Source: Mytilisepta virgata (Eukaryota; Mollusca; Bivalvia; Mytilida; Mytilidae). Taken from it: a DNA stretch of 64,000 bases. Location: contig CM051516.1 in the NCBI GenBank assembly GCA_028015205.1, forward strand, positions 49,666,230-49,730,229. Direction: 5' to 3'. Shown here piece by piece: positions 35,701 through 46,399 of this stretch (its first letter is position 1; every line of letters starts with the position of its first letter). The position numbers and the translations under genes are program-made. The notes under the pieces are model-generated. The model was not told where the DNA came from, did no database searches, and saw only the letters and a program-made list of their open reading frames with translations.

Positions 35701-38700
35701 AGAACTAGACTTGGTAGCAACTGTCTTTAGAAATATTTCCGATGACCCGGATTGTCAACCAAGATGGCTGCCAGAGCCGAAATTAGTTTAACATAGGACC
35801 CTATGGGAAAAAATCATTGAAAAATCTTCTTGTCTGAAACCACTTAGTCAGTTGGAACAAGACTTAGCAGTATTGGTCCTTAGATGGTTTTCTTTTAGAA
35901 ATGTTTCCATTGACCTGGACTGTCAACCAAGATGGCTGCCACAGCCGAACTTAGTTTAACATAGAACCCTATAGAAAAACCAGCCAAATTGACTGCAACA
36001 CTTAAATTCTTAGTCCTGCTCAAGGTGAAAAGTTAAATCCAGGTGAGTGATGCAGGCTCTTGAGAACCTCTAGTTAAGTATGTCCCAAGATACAAAATGT
36101 TTCAGACTTTTATAAACAAAATTGCACATATTTACCAACGTCAAATTTGTATGTGGTGACGTCATATTTTATGTAAAATCAATGATTTCCACACAAAAAT
36201 CGGAAAATTCACTCTGATAAAGTATTTGAAGCGTTTCAGAATTTGAAACACAATAATTTTAACTAAAGTAGAGCAGTAATGTTTACTTTTATTTTAAAGA
36301 ATATTTGAGATATTAAAAAACCACTCAATTTAGTCTTGCATTTTAAAGAAGATACACAGTAGTTGCTGTTTAGGGATATTACTCTTGTAATTGATTATTA
36401 GCATTTTAGCACTTAAGCTAAAAACTTTTATTAATATAATAATTGTACATTATTACAGATTTCACCAAAGAGGAAGAAGGAAAATAAAATAATGACAAAG
36501 ATATTACAGAGACTAGAGACAGAAGTGTTATATAATAGGTAATTTTCTCGAATTCTGCCAAACCTCTCTTGACCCGTTTCATAAATTCTGATATCATCAT
36601 ACGTTTGTTAAATGCTCCCATCAAAAAACGTTTGGAAGACCTCTCAGAGTTTTACATTGTCATTGGATAAAAAGATTCTAAAACTCTTGCATATATTATT
36701 AATTTTGAAATTTATCCAGTCTCGATAATTAATTTTTCAATTTTTTAAACTGCACAGACAAGTCTCCCAGTTTAAAATTGAAAATTTCATTATTTCAATT
36801 TGATAAATTTCATAATCAACAATCATTGTAGAATCTATATTTATAATTGCCAATAAACATTATTTTGTCTGTCAGATCCCATGATCAATGTTAATCGGAC
36901 ATATAACATGATAATTAAAATAAACACTGAAATCAGGTAATGTTTTTGTAATGTCACCTGAAAACTGCAAAAGTGGTGAATAAAATTTACAAAAAATGAA
37001 GAAAAAAAAACTATTTGATATGTTGGAATGGTTAGGGAAGAAATGATAAATGAAATCCTTTTATGATTGACTGGTACTATCTAACTCTCAGACAGTAAGA
37101 GAAATTTGATATATCATGTTCAGTGTGATATGAAATATGTGCCCATTTGATTGGTCAACGTGTGATTGTGTATGAAAATTTGTATATTTTGATTGGTCAA
37201 CAATTTTGCTACACAATGGCACCATATTGAAAAGCCATATTTTCATAGAATTTTGATGTCACAGAGAAATGTACATTGAAATTTCCTGCGGCCTGGAAGC
37301 CAAATCACAAACAAAAAATATTCATGAAAAATGCTAAGAGAAATAGGTTTAACAATTCAAAAAAATTAGATATCACTTGATATCAAATCTCGCTATTTAA
37401 TTTGGATCTAATAATAAACTCGCTAAAGGGGCTTTTATTATTATATCCAAATTTAGTTGCTCGAATTGATATCAAGAGATATCCAATTCTCACTCACTGT
37501 GAAACCTATATTTATGAGGGCCTGTTTGCTCCAGAACCAGTGGATAAATTCAGCAGAAATTCACTTCAGTAATCAGGTCATGCAATTGATAAATATTTTA
37601 ACAGATATTCCAAGATGGTTAATACAGCAGTTTTCATTCTAATCTTCATTTAGTATATTTTTTTTTATAAAAATATGAAAAAGTTTGCTTTTTGTTTTAT
37701 TGATTTCACAGGGAAAATGCTGTGATTTCATTTGCAAGAAAAATAACGGAGACTGTTCAATACAAAGCAGAGACAGGTTTGTTGATTTTCACTGAAAATA
37801 CTAAAATAATAATTACATGTATCAACAAAACAACTTCTAACCAAGAAGAGTAATTATTTTGGGGCTATGTATAATTGCAGGTCTTTTCTGATTTTTGAAA
37901 TGAAATATAAATGTAAAAATGAAGGGATATGGAGAATCCATCAATAACACAACATTCCTTGAGATTGAACCTGTCGAAAAATTTTAAATTGTATGTATTA
38001 AATTAATGTAAATGAAAGACAAGAAGCATAAAAGAATGCATTGGCAGGGAATATAAAGATCATAGTTTTCAGATTTTTGCTGTAATACACAGGCAAAAAT
38101 GCCTTGCATGTGTTAGAGACTTTTTATGCCAGGCATGTGACACATGTTTCCAAAACGCATGTAATACGCATGATTCACACTTGTGAAGTTCATGTGTGAG
38201 AAAACACACCTGTGTCACATGCGTTTTCAAACACATACATGACATTCACCCATGTGTGTCACACATGTATTACATGCGTGGCATAAAACGTGCATGTCAT
38301 GCATGTGACACACCCGTGACACATGTGTCATATTTGCCTGTGTAAATATTTCTTCTTTTAACTTAATATATAAATGAAAATTAAATGATTTGTTCATCCA
38401 GATGATGTACTGTCTTTCTGGGATCCTGTCATACAGATTTATCAACAGTGTGGTTTATCTTTGCTACTGCTGAAGTACTTACCTGTAACAGAAACTAGTC
38501 ACAATGTGATCTCGTCTTTTTTGTACAGATTATCTAGTACAGGTATGGCTAAATTGTTATACATTATACAATTTTAAAGATAGATTGTCCTGCAGTTTGA
38601 TCCTTAGAATCATTCCTTTAATAGTGTATAACCTTTTTTTAAATATTATGCATCTTATAAATAACTTTTATTTAAAAAAAAAACAAAACTTGCAATATTT

Positions 38701-41700
38701 TATAATTTGCAATCAGTCTACTCTTGATTTGAACAAAATTTAACTTAGTATAACTCCAAAACAAAGGTTAATTAGTAATAATACTTTGAATTTTATAGAC
38801 TTTTATCAAACTTATTCTATGCATCATATATGTTAGTGTATATTTTTATAGGATCTGCAGAGACAGTGGTTGATTATTTTGACTTTTTGTTGAATTTGCC
38901 AGACCAGACATTTGTCATAAACTTGTAAGTAGCAAAAACAGGATGAACAGAAAGACTGGGTAATACACATATTTGTTTTGCATATTTATTAACAATGCAT
39001 TTACTAAACTTTTTCTTTAAAAAGGTGTACTAAATGAAATACATAAGAAGATAATTGTTTACTAGTATTCAGTAATGATATGTGATAACAATTTTGTTGT
39101 TTACTAGTATTCAGTAATGGTTGTTATAACAATTCTGTTCTTTACTAGTATTCAGTAATGGTATGTGATAACAATTCTGTTGTTTACTAGTATTCAGTAA
39201 TGATATGTGATAACAATTCTGTTGTATACTTGTATTCATTAATGGTATGTGATAACAATTCTGTTGTTTACTAGTATTCAGTAATGATATGTGATAACAA
39301 TTCTACTGTTTACTAGTATTCAGTAATGGTATGTGAACAGTTCTGTTGTTTACCAGTATTTAGTAATGGTATGTGATAACAATTCTGTTGTTTACTAGTA
39401 TTCAGTAATGATATGTGATAACAATTCTACTGTTTACTAGTATTCAGTAATGGTATGTGAACAGTTCTGTTGTTTACCAGTATTTAGTAATGGTATGTGA
39501 TAACAATTCTGTTGTTTACTAGTATTCAGTAATGATATGTGATAACAATTCTGCTGTTTACTAGTATTCAGTAATGGTATGTGATAACAATTCTGTTGTT
39601 TACTAGTATTCAGTAATGATATGTGATAAGAATTATGTTGTTTACTAGTATTCAGTAATGATATGTGATAACAATTCTGTTGTTTACTAGTATTCAGTAA
39701 TGATATGTGATAACAATTCTGTTGTTTACTAGTATTCAGTAATGATATGTGATAACAATTCTGTTGTTTACTAGTATTCAGTAATGGTATGTGAAAACAA
39801 TTCTGTTGTATACTTGTATTCATTAATGGTATGTGATAACAATTCTGTTGTTTACTAGTATTCAGTAATGATATGTGATAAGAATTATGTTGTTTACTAG
39901 TATTCAGTAATGATATGTGATAACAATTCTGTTGTTTACTAGTATTCAGTAATGATATGTGATAACAATTCTGTTGTTTACTAGTATTCAGTAATGGTAT
40001 GTGACAACAATTCTGTTGTATTCTAGTATTCAGTAATGATATGTGATAACAATTCTGTTGTTTACTAGTATTCAGTAATGATATGTGATAACAATTCTGT
40101 TGTTTACTAGTATTTAGTAATGATATGTGATAACAATTCTATTGTTTACTAGTATTCAGTAATGATATGTGATAACAATTCTGTTGTATTCTAGTATTCA
40201 GTAATGGTATGTGTGATAATAATTCTGAAATTCATGTTTTGATGCATTGTGTAATGATACTTCAACAGACACATAAATGATACATAAAAATTTCTTTTCA
40301 AAATCGGAGTACCGTAGTTTCTCCCTCAATATTTATCCTTTTTTCCATGCAAAAAGGAGGATGGGTCTCTAATATCACAAATCTCAGAAAAATTTAGATA
40401 ATAATTTGCATTGGAATGTATATCATTTTTGTTTGTAAAATAGTCATGGTTATAGCCAGTAATCTTCTACCGGTAGTAGAATTGATTAACCCAAACCTCT
40501 TTAGTAAAAGTCTTTTTGGTAGACAAAGGATAACATACTATTACAAGGTTGAATGTACAACAACGACAAAATACATCATATATAATAACCGAAGGTCGGT
40601 GGTTCTCTCTGGGTACCCCGGCTTCCTCCACCTATAAAAACTGGCCGCCACGAAATAGCCAAATGTGCTGAAAATGGCGTTAAACCCCAACTAAACAAAC
40701 AAACATCATATATAATATACAGAAATCTTATTTATGCATGCCCTAGATGCAGTTTTCAATTCATACATTCCAGATTACAGAAACTAGATCTTCATTGTTT
40801 ATTGCCTAGTCATAAGGCTGAACAACTGACAAAATTAGTACATATGTACTTAACTGATGAAATCTCCAACACAGAAAAAATATTCCAAATTGAAGGTACT
40901 GTATTACATAATATGCTGTTGGCATGGCCAATGATGCGAGCACAGCAATAGCCCTTTCCAGAAACTCATTTCCGGTGTCATATGGTATTTTGAACCCCAT
41001 GGAAAATTGACCACGGGGTCAAAATACCGCTATGGTAAATTGAACCGGTATCATGATTCTGACTCTAAAATTAAAATTTGAATCAAGTTATTTCACTTAC
41101 TTTCAAACAAAACTTTTATAGCCTTAGTATGTAGCACAATATGGCTGCCCCCATTAAACAAAGACTTTTCAAAATGACCCATATGTAAAAAATGCATATG
41201 CTTCAATAGTGCTCGCTGTGCATGTTATAATGTAAAATTGAAAGATTAATATAGTACAGTTCATATGTCACCTAAAGAGCCAAGAAAGATAAAAGATTAA
41301 TTGAAATTTAGGTGAATGTAGTTTGATAAATTTAAGCTCTAGCAAATTGTTTAGCTATATCAAGGACTTCTGATCAACTGCTTTTATTGGATGTTGAATG
41401 TGGAACTTAGAAGTGACTGATCAACATTTTTGAAAAATTTTCAGTGACATCGACAACACCAATCAACTACATGTATGAGCAATACATAAACCCAATAATA
41501 TCCAAATTGACAGTACCTCGATTTAATTTATTGACATCATTTGAAATTGAGCTTGCATTCAGACCTGTTAGACATGTGTTCACGTAGTTTTTGTTTTATA
41601 CTCTAATGTCCACTATTAAACTACAAGTCTGTCTTTTCAGTTTACTTTATATTTGTTATGAACAAGTAATGTTTTGTTAAGTTATGGCTTGGGATAGAGG

Positions 41701-43466
41701 GAAAATACTAGTAACTACATTTCATTGAATTTTAAGAAAAATCTTCACAAACAAGGTTATATTAAGAACACAAAACCTTGCCTTAATTTTACAGTATATT
41801 TACTCAGTAATTTTATTTATTTAAGATCTTACACACTTTAAAGAAAATGAAAACTGCAGTGGAGATTCAGTGTGGAATTCATGTTTAGGTGAGCTCATTA
41901 TCATTAAGAGACCTTCAAAGGTCAAACTTGATATTTAAACCTTTGTTCTTCAACAGCATATCACTTTTATGTATTTTACCAGTGATATATGTCTCTGTCA
42001 TCGCTACATGTATTAAAGCCACAATACATGTACTTTCTGGACAAAGGTATATCATTATGTTAGCAACAATTACCTTTTTTATGCCAGTTAGAACTGTGAT
42101 TGCCTTTCTGTCTGTATTGACAGTGAAACGATACATATTTTTGTGGAAGTAATTTAAAATACTAAAATTCCTATTTCATTAACAGTCTAATTTTTTATCA
42201 ATTTTATTTCACATTAGATAGTGTTAATTGGAGTCAGGTTCCATTAGGATCTATACCAGGATTTCCTGTGACCTATAAAAACCTTAGATTAGATCATACA
42301 TTGCCAGAAGATAAAGTTCTAAATGGTGAATATCATTCTGAAGACGAAATGGAATTTTGTGAAGAATCCACTCTCAGTGATAATGGGTATGTAATACATA
42401 TTTAATCAGAATATACAGAAAGTACTGCAATATATTTGTGTATCAACATATTTTCAAAATCATTTGGTAGGCTTTGTAGAACACAATAAAAGTTGTCATT
42501 GATAATATATAATTATATTATATTTTAAAGTTATTCTTTTATTATATTAGAAAAATAATATTTTTCGCTATTTTTTTTAAATTGACGTCCACAGCCACGC
42601 CCACCGGGCAATATAACCTCTTGCCTGATTTTTTCAGATTTGAATTTCCCGCGTTTGAGTTGTATTGCCTGATGACGTAACCGGAAGTGTCATTTACAAA
42701 CAGAAGGTGTTCAGTTGTTCAACATTTGTTCTAACTGGTTAAATATAATATAGCAAATATTTCATGTGATTGTGGTCAATATACAAGGACATTTTTCCTC
42801 GGCGGGCAATATAACATAGCATGCAATTCAAGGTACAATGTACCAAGGAAAAACATTCTTGTATATTGACCACAATCACATGAAATATTTGTATAATATT
42901 ATGTATGTGTTTTAAAAGGAACCTGACTTTTTTATTGGAAAAGTACAGTTACATGATCCTTTTGACTAATGTTTTATGCTTAACATCAAGATGCTGAAAA
43001 TATAGGACTATTGCCCACTAGGACGGTTGCCCCATAGAGGCGAACATGCATATCAAAATGCATAACTGAAAATAAAAGATGGCCTGCTCTTTTCTTGTTT
43101 ATTAATTAGTCTTTTCTTTAAAACCTTTTTTAGAACATCATTTTTATCTGCTGTATACCTTGACTTTTTATGTGTTGGTCATTTTATTGTCAGATCTACT
43201 GAAAAAAGGGTAATTCTCTCCTACCAAAGGTCAGTGGTTGTCAGTATGTAATCTTGCATCCTCAACCAATAAAAACTGGCAATATAGTTTATAGCCAATT
43301 GTGGAGAAAGTGGTGTAAAACCTTAACCAAACCAAACAAGCTCTTATTCTGTAAATTTACAGTGTTTATTTTCTATGAGTGTATTTTTAATTTCAGAGAC
43401 AGTATACAGCACAAGTGGTCAGAAGTTGATATGGACAAAATTCAGAATTTGATACAAATTCTTTAG
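23750..43466 (+). CDS. LAS1L: LAS1-like ribosome biogenesis endoribonuclease
   Basis: Fourteen exons join to exactly 450 codons (449 aa): 23750-23793, 30132-30224, 30770-30901, 32142-32214, 32818-32928, 33253-33366, 36459-36538, 37712-37776, 38402-38542, 38852-38924, 40774-40895, 41826-41888, 42218-42386 and 43397-43466. All are GT-AG and phase-consistent. Las1 cleaves ITS2 of pre-rRNA (C2 site) in the nucleolus with the kinase Nol9/Grc3. The N-terminal Las1 domain (about residues 9-150) is recognisable: VVPWIN, ERINVWKSR, LPVAIEST, RFVNHI, VPDWIVQIRH and WCILWLK. The HEPN catalytic motif R-x4-H is R125-H130 (RHDATH). A C-terminal WSQVPLGSIPG matches the conserved WDTFPLGRMPG-type segment of vertebrate LAS1L. 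At 449 aa it is much shorter than human LAS1L (about 730) and lacks its long acidic region. Exon 1 is tiny (44 coding bases) and was placed by homology, phase and donor site. Introns are dense in transposons. Confidence 0.9.
24234..25015 (+). mobile_element. Penelope-like element fragment (N-terminal region and 3' end)
   Basis: The open frame 24234-24638 (134 codons) reads FILNLSSGKLTDIETLVLQKG...DFGIFERRLRLSYFF. This resembles the region upstream of the reverse transcriptase in Penelope-like proteins (NLS...LT..E..LL.KGL...DF..F.RRLR). The RT and GIY-YIG parts are absent. Downstream 24717-24786 has a CTGAAGA...GAAAC motif pair discussed as a possible ribozyme, and AATAAA with an ACTATT-like tail lies near 24993. 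It is an internally deleted, dead copy in LAS1L intron 1. The family call is by motif memory and moderately sure. Confidence 0.5.
25020..26130. other. LAS1L intron 1, unannotated AT-rich stretch
   Basis: No conserved motif was seen. At 25610-25660 there is a short tandem of GTTCTGTGG-type 10-mers. Open frames here are short and featureless. Confidence 0.35.
26948..27394 (+). pseudogene. LINE endonuclease C-terminal fragment
   Basis: This is the longest surviving open frame of the LINE (148 codons). KILNGRITGDF, FTCYTPNGSSIVDYFI and LSDYCKISL match the last endonuclease motifs (the SDH position reads SDY here, which would impair catalysis). The frame ends before any RT domain. Confidence 0.65.
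28421..29652 (+). mobile_element. Helitron-like non-autonomous element, family A (copy 1)
   Basis: It starts TTTTAGCTCACCTGACC followed by the inverted arm GGTCAAGTGAGCT, then CTTTTCTCATCACTTGGCGTC and a GTCGTCGTC-rich stretch. The interior has CTTGGCCAC, GGCTAAAAATAGAACATAGG and CAACCCGTTGTTGGG as in the other copies, then G-runs. The 3' end is CAGGTGAGCGACACAGGCTCTT, where the terminal hairpin seen in other copies is cut short. It interrupts LINE coding sequence right after EDEIHF, so it is younger than the LINE. Confidence 0.65.
30225..32817. other. LAS1L introns 2-4, no other feature recognised
   Basis: Apart from exons at 30770-30901 and 32142-32214 this is AT-rich intronic sequence. 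No repeat family or additional exon could be supported. Confidence 0.4.
33378..34178 (+). mobile_element. Hairpin-ended element with tandem repeats (Helitron-like family B)
   Basis: It begins TTTTTGTCGAGCCTTCGAC followed by GCGAGACATAGCGATCC and a CGTCGTCGGCGGCGG stretch. Four tandem units of about 178 bp follow, each with TCTGTGGTTAAAG, AACTTTCTTAAA and CCAAACTTGGACAG or a relative. The 3' end is GGCGAGACACT followed by the perfect palindrome GGGTTCCGCGGAACCC and TTAC. It sits 11 bases after the donor site of LAS1L exon 33253-33366. Confidence 0.65.
34611..36073 (+). mobile_element. Helitron-like non-autonomous element, family A (copy 2, longest)
   Basis: It starts TTTTTAGCTCAGCTGACCC and CTATTCTCATCACTTGGCGTC, and ends AGGCTCTTGAGAACCT (one mismatch from a perfect palindrome) followed by CTAG. 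The flanks are A at the left and T at the right. 35040-35960 is built of about six diverged units of 120-190 bp, each with CTTGTCTGAAACCACT, CAACCAAGATGGC and CATAGGACCCTATGG. Located in the LAS1L intron before exon 36459. Confidence 0.7.
37366..37484. repeat. Imperfect palindrome, ~50-bp arms
   Basis: GATATCACTTGATATCAAAT...AATTTGGATCTAATAATAAA is mirrored by TTTATTATTATATCCAAATT...TTGATATCAAGAGATATC. The small centre is CTCGCTAAAGGGGC. It could be a MITE remnant or foldback in a LAS1L intron. Confidence 0.6.
38086..38344. mobile_element. MITE rich in ACATGTG motifs, TACACAGGCAAA ends
   Basis: The left end TACACAGGCAAAAATG and right end CATATTTGCCTGTGTA are inverted repeats with TA at the outer edge. 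The ~259-bp body is packed with short palindromic words (CATGTGTCACATG, ACACATGTGT, GCATGTGACAC), so both strands fold extensively. It lies in the intron directly before exon 38402. Confidence 0.7.
39054..40228 (+). repeat. 42-bp minisatellite, about 28 copies
   Basis: The unit contains TACTAGTATTCAGTAATGAT then ATGTGATAACAATTCTGTTG. Period is 42 with occasional 38-41-base variants. A three-unit block with a shortened unit (GTATGTGAACAGTTCTG) occurs twice about 120 bases apart (39322 and 39442), so amplification involved higher-order blocks. The 42-base period gives 14-codon open frames on the minus strand that are artefacts. Located in the LAS1L intron between exons 38852-38924 and 40774-40895. 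Confidence 0.95.
40573..40717 (+). mobile_element. 5'-truncated SINE with 15-bp target duplication
   Basis: 40588-40702 is the core and tail of the same SINE as at 17.65 kb, in the opposite orientation: GGTCGGTGGTTCTCTCTGGG, CCGGCTTCCTCCACC, AAACTGGCCGCC and a tail AAACAAACAAA. The tRNA head is missing. ACATCATATATAATA flanks it exactly (40573-40587 and 40703-40717), so truncation happened during insertion. It lies about 55 bases before LAS1L exon 40774. Confidence 0.85.
42745..42903. repeat. Foldback element, ~55-bp arms
   Basis: Left arm CAAATATTTCATGTGATTGT...GGTCAATATACAAG...TTTTTCCT has its inverted copy AGGAAAAAC...CTTGTATATTGACCACAATC...ATGAAATATTTG. The unpaired centre is about 45 bases (CGGCGGGCAATATAACATAG...). 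It lies in the last LAS1L intron. Confidence 0.8.
43205..43330 (+). mobile_element. Old, diverged SINE tail
   Basis: CTACCAAAGGTCAGTGGTT, CATCCTCAACCAATAAAAAC and TGGTGTAAAACCTTAACC line up in order with the SINE core at 40588-40702, with many substitutions. No target duplication is left. It ends about 65 bases before the last LAS1L exon. Confidence 0.55.
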
Positions 43467-43477
43467 TAGATGTGTTA

Positions 43478-43483
43478 AATAAA
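43478..43483 (+). promoter_or_regulatory. Polyadenylation signal AATAAA of LAS1L
   Basis: AATAAA lies 12 bases after the LAS1L stop codon (TAG 43464-43466), which would give a very short 3' UTR. Confidence 0.6.
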
Positions 43484-44167
43484 TTTGTGTAAATCCTTAA
43501 CAAAGTGTCATCAATGTTATTCCATATATATAATGTCACTTTTATGGACTTTGTTACCCATATTTTAGATGTCTGTCACACATAATTAAGGCCAAAAATG
43601 TGGAAAGCCTGAACTAAAAACAAACAGCAGTAATAACATATCAAAATTTGCAAAATGTTGTTAGTATTTCATTACTGTTACATGTATGCTTGTGCCAGCT
43701 CAATAGACTGCAATCACTTTCACAGATGAGGGTCATCTTCAGTATCTGTTAATGTCTTTTCTTGAATCATCACAGAGATTCTGTTCCATGCAAATTAGAT
43801 GAAAGAGCAACCGTTTTATTTTTTTATTGGGGGGAGGAGAGGCAAGGATATTTATTGAACCATCTGGGAGCCTGGGGCCTGTTTATCGAAGCTGATGTAA
43901 GATGGGTCCTAAGACCAATCTTAGGACAGATTTAGGATCAAGTTAGGACCAACTTAGGACATGTCTCAGCATGCACATTGAAGCTATCCTAGGACTGTCT
44001 TAGCTAGGATGTCCTAACTATTGTCCTAAGTTAGGACGTAAAAGAAAAAAATAGAAAATATAGAAAAATGCATTGAATTTAACCAATGAAAATACTTTTG
44101 ATAAGATGAATAATTATTTTTATAATTTTATAGATAATAGATAATAATTAAATAGTAATTGTACATT

Positions 44168-44262
44168 TAAGGTATCCGGACCATAAATGACCACGTGATT
44201 ATTCAAAAGTCACGGATACAATTTTCGATCATGAACTATTATGGTCCGGATACCTTAAACTT
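44168..44262. mobile_element. ~94-bp palindromic MITE nested in the Harbinger element
   Basis: AAGGTATCCGGACCATAA and its exact complement TTATGGTCCGGATACCTT bound a ~55-base centre containing CCACGTGATTATTC. TTTA/TAAA sequence surrounds it. Confidence 0.7.
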
Positions 44263-44491
44263 TATTTAAATAAACGAAAAATTAAAAAAAAAAAGTTTTT
44301 TAAAAGAATTAAAAAATATATCAAATAATATATTATATACGGTAAAAATCATTATGTCTTTCAGTGAGTTGAATTTGAAGTGTCGTAAACGTTTTCATAC
44401 TTTAAAGAGTTCAAAGGCAAATCTCGTGCATCTTTTTCATATAAATAAGAAGATCTTTAACATATTTTATTAAGACAAAAACAATACACAT

Positions 44492-44611
44492 ATGAATATG
44501 AGCAAGAGAAGGAATCCAAATTTTACAGATGCAGAACTACAGACACTGCTGGATGGAGTGGAAAAGAACAAATCTCTTCTTTTCAGCAGAATAAATATTT
44601 CCCAAAGTTAG
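44492..44611 (+). pseudogene. Remnant of Harbinger Myb/SANT-like protein
   Basis: The 39-codon frame begins MNMSKRRNPNFTDAELQTLL and continues through LLDGVEKNKSLLF. This is the start of the Myb/SANT-like domain in the second protein of Harbinger transposons (KRxxxFTxxEx..LLxxVxKxKxxLF). The frame then runs into the TTAGGAC subterminal repeats and stops, so most of the domain is deleted. In intact elements this protein binds the ends together with the transposase. Confidence 0.6.
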
Positions 44612-44789
44612 GACAATCCTAAGACAATCTTAAGTCACCTAATTTGGTTTCCTAAACTAAGGACAATTCTTAGGAAAATCCTAGGTTACGACATGTTTGA
44701 TAATTCTATTTAGAATTAGGATATGTCCTAAGATGGTCTTAGGACATGTCCTAGTCCTAAGAGAGCTTCGATAAACAGGCCCCTGGAGT

Positions 44790-46370
44790 TTTTCTAAATA
44801 AAATACTATTTGATTCTAGTAAGTATTCACTCCTAGTATTTGTTTTCTAACACACCAGTCTGCTTTGTTTTTCTCTATAATTAAGAATATGATTTTGTCA
44901 AGTCCCTTCCTTAAACATAAGCCATTGATTTTGCACAAAATCAGCCTGAAAAAGATGAAAATGATTATACAAAAAAAAATCTCAATCTGAATAAGACAAA
45001 TAGAATAAGAATACAACATTGTTATATATGAAATAATTCAAATTCAAGAATATATATTTCAGTATTTTTAACAAGTGAAAACGTAATTGCAAATTTACTT
45101 TCTAGGTAATAACACAGATTTCTACCAAATTTTGTCAATTATGTTTGTACCAACTCATTAGACTGCAATCACTATTACAGATAAGGGTCAGTCTTTGTTA
45201 ATATTTTTCCCCGGATTTATTTAGAGTTGACTTATTTACAAATATATTTTTAGGGGTGTCTGCAGAAGTGCAATTTTATGGTATGGTAAAAATAAGGTCC
45301 AATGATGACCCTATTTACAAATGATTTAGGCAAATATCCCACCATATCCAAAGCCAACCATCGAGTGTTTTGTTGCTATAATTAAGGAGACAAAAGAATT
45401 AATTTTCAGCCAGTTATATTTATATTTTAGTGTAAACTAAACATCGCTTAATAACCGTGTGCACTGTTGTGACTTTATTCTAATTTTAGTTTACAGAAAA
45501 TACACTCCAATCAGCAATGCAATCACCTGGCGCGCGTGGTTGTGACATAACAACAAATTCTTAAATGATTTAGTGAACCAGTTAAAAGACCAATTCCCCT
45601 TATTTGATTTGAGGAAAACTTTAGGTTATATTCTAAAGCTATTTTGTAGATTTGGTAAGATCAGAGACTACTATAATGTGTTATAGTAGTCTCAGGTGAG
45701 ATACACATGCCTAAATCATCAGTACATAGACTTGTCACTGAAATAATTTTTACCCTAAAATAGCACGTAATCAGACACCCCCAAATATACCAATCTAAAT
45801 AAGTAAAAATGTCTGGAGGAAAATATTACCCAAACAGAAAATTTCACGTCTTTTTAAGCCCCCTCCCTTTATTTATTTATAGAGGATTGTTAACAGCTAT
45901 AAGGCCACTAGTAGCTCTCCTCAATTATTTAGATTGTATTTCTCGTGCACAATTATTTGCATTTTTTATGCTGCCGCTTGGCAAAATCAATGCTTTATTT
46001 TCTCTTCAAAGCCAACAGACAGATTGTTTATTTTCAAGTCAAGTCCCTCCCTTTCCACCGCAGATAAAACTACAAATGTGTGATAGACTTTTATAGCCGT
46101 GGGGATTGATATTGTACCAAAGTTCTTTCGGGTGGTACAAACTAATTATCCCGGTCTTGGAATAAAATTTGATCTTGATTGGCTAACGTGACTGTTAAGG
46201 ACCGTGGTTGCCACATTTATATGTCTTATTTGTGTTGTCTGTGCTTTAGTAAAGACATATTTATACATTTGAACATTATATTGTTGAAGACCGAGAAGAC
46301 AAGCACGTCAAAGCTATTATAACGTAAAACATACCATTTCGCGGAAAAATAACGCCATACGACCCAGTTC
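44790..46370. other. Intergenic DNA between LAS1L and downstream repeats
   Basis: No gene was recognised. The 95-codon frame at 45809-46096 has no conserved motif and no splice partners. Confidence 0.35.
45664..45692. repeat. 13-bp perfect hairpin
   Basis: GAGACTACTATAA and TTATAGTAGTCTC flank a TGTG loop. Function is unknown; it may be a remnant of a small palindromic element. Confidence 0.7.
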
Positions 46371-46399
46371 GTTATAAAAATTAAATAAAACGCAAACTC

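Larger units (their letters stand above)
43872..44785. mobile_element. PIF/Harbinger-type derivative with CTG target duplication
   Basis: GGGCCTGTTTATCGAAGCT at 43875 is mirrored by AGCTTCGATAAACAGGCCC ending 44782; CTG flanks both ends (43872-43874, 44783-44785). Subterminal regions are packed with TTAGGAC/GTCCTAA words in both orientations (43900-44040, 44605-44765). It contains a remnant of a Myb-like gene at 44492-44611 and a small nested palindrome at 44168-44262. No transposase is present. Confidence 0.85.

Noticed and set aside
38227..38445. Minus-strand 72-codon frame with many H and C residues
   Set aside because: It comes from the ACATGTG-rich MITE and overlaps a real LAS1L exon on the other strand.
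39437..39823. Minus-strand 128-codon frame of NTSKQQNCYHISLL repeats
   Set aside because: It is the 42-bp minisatellite read in one frame (42 = 14 codons). It lies in a LAS1L intron with no other coding evidence.
45809..46096. 95-codon plus-strand frame
   Set aside because: No motif, no splice partners and no neighbouring coding signal.
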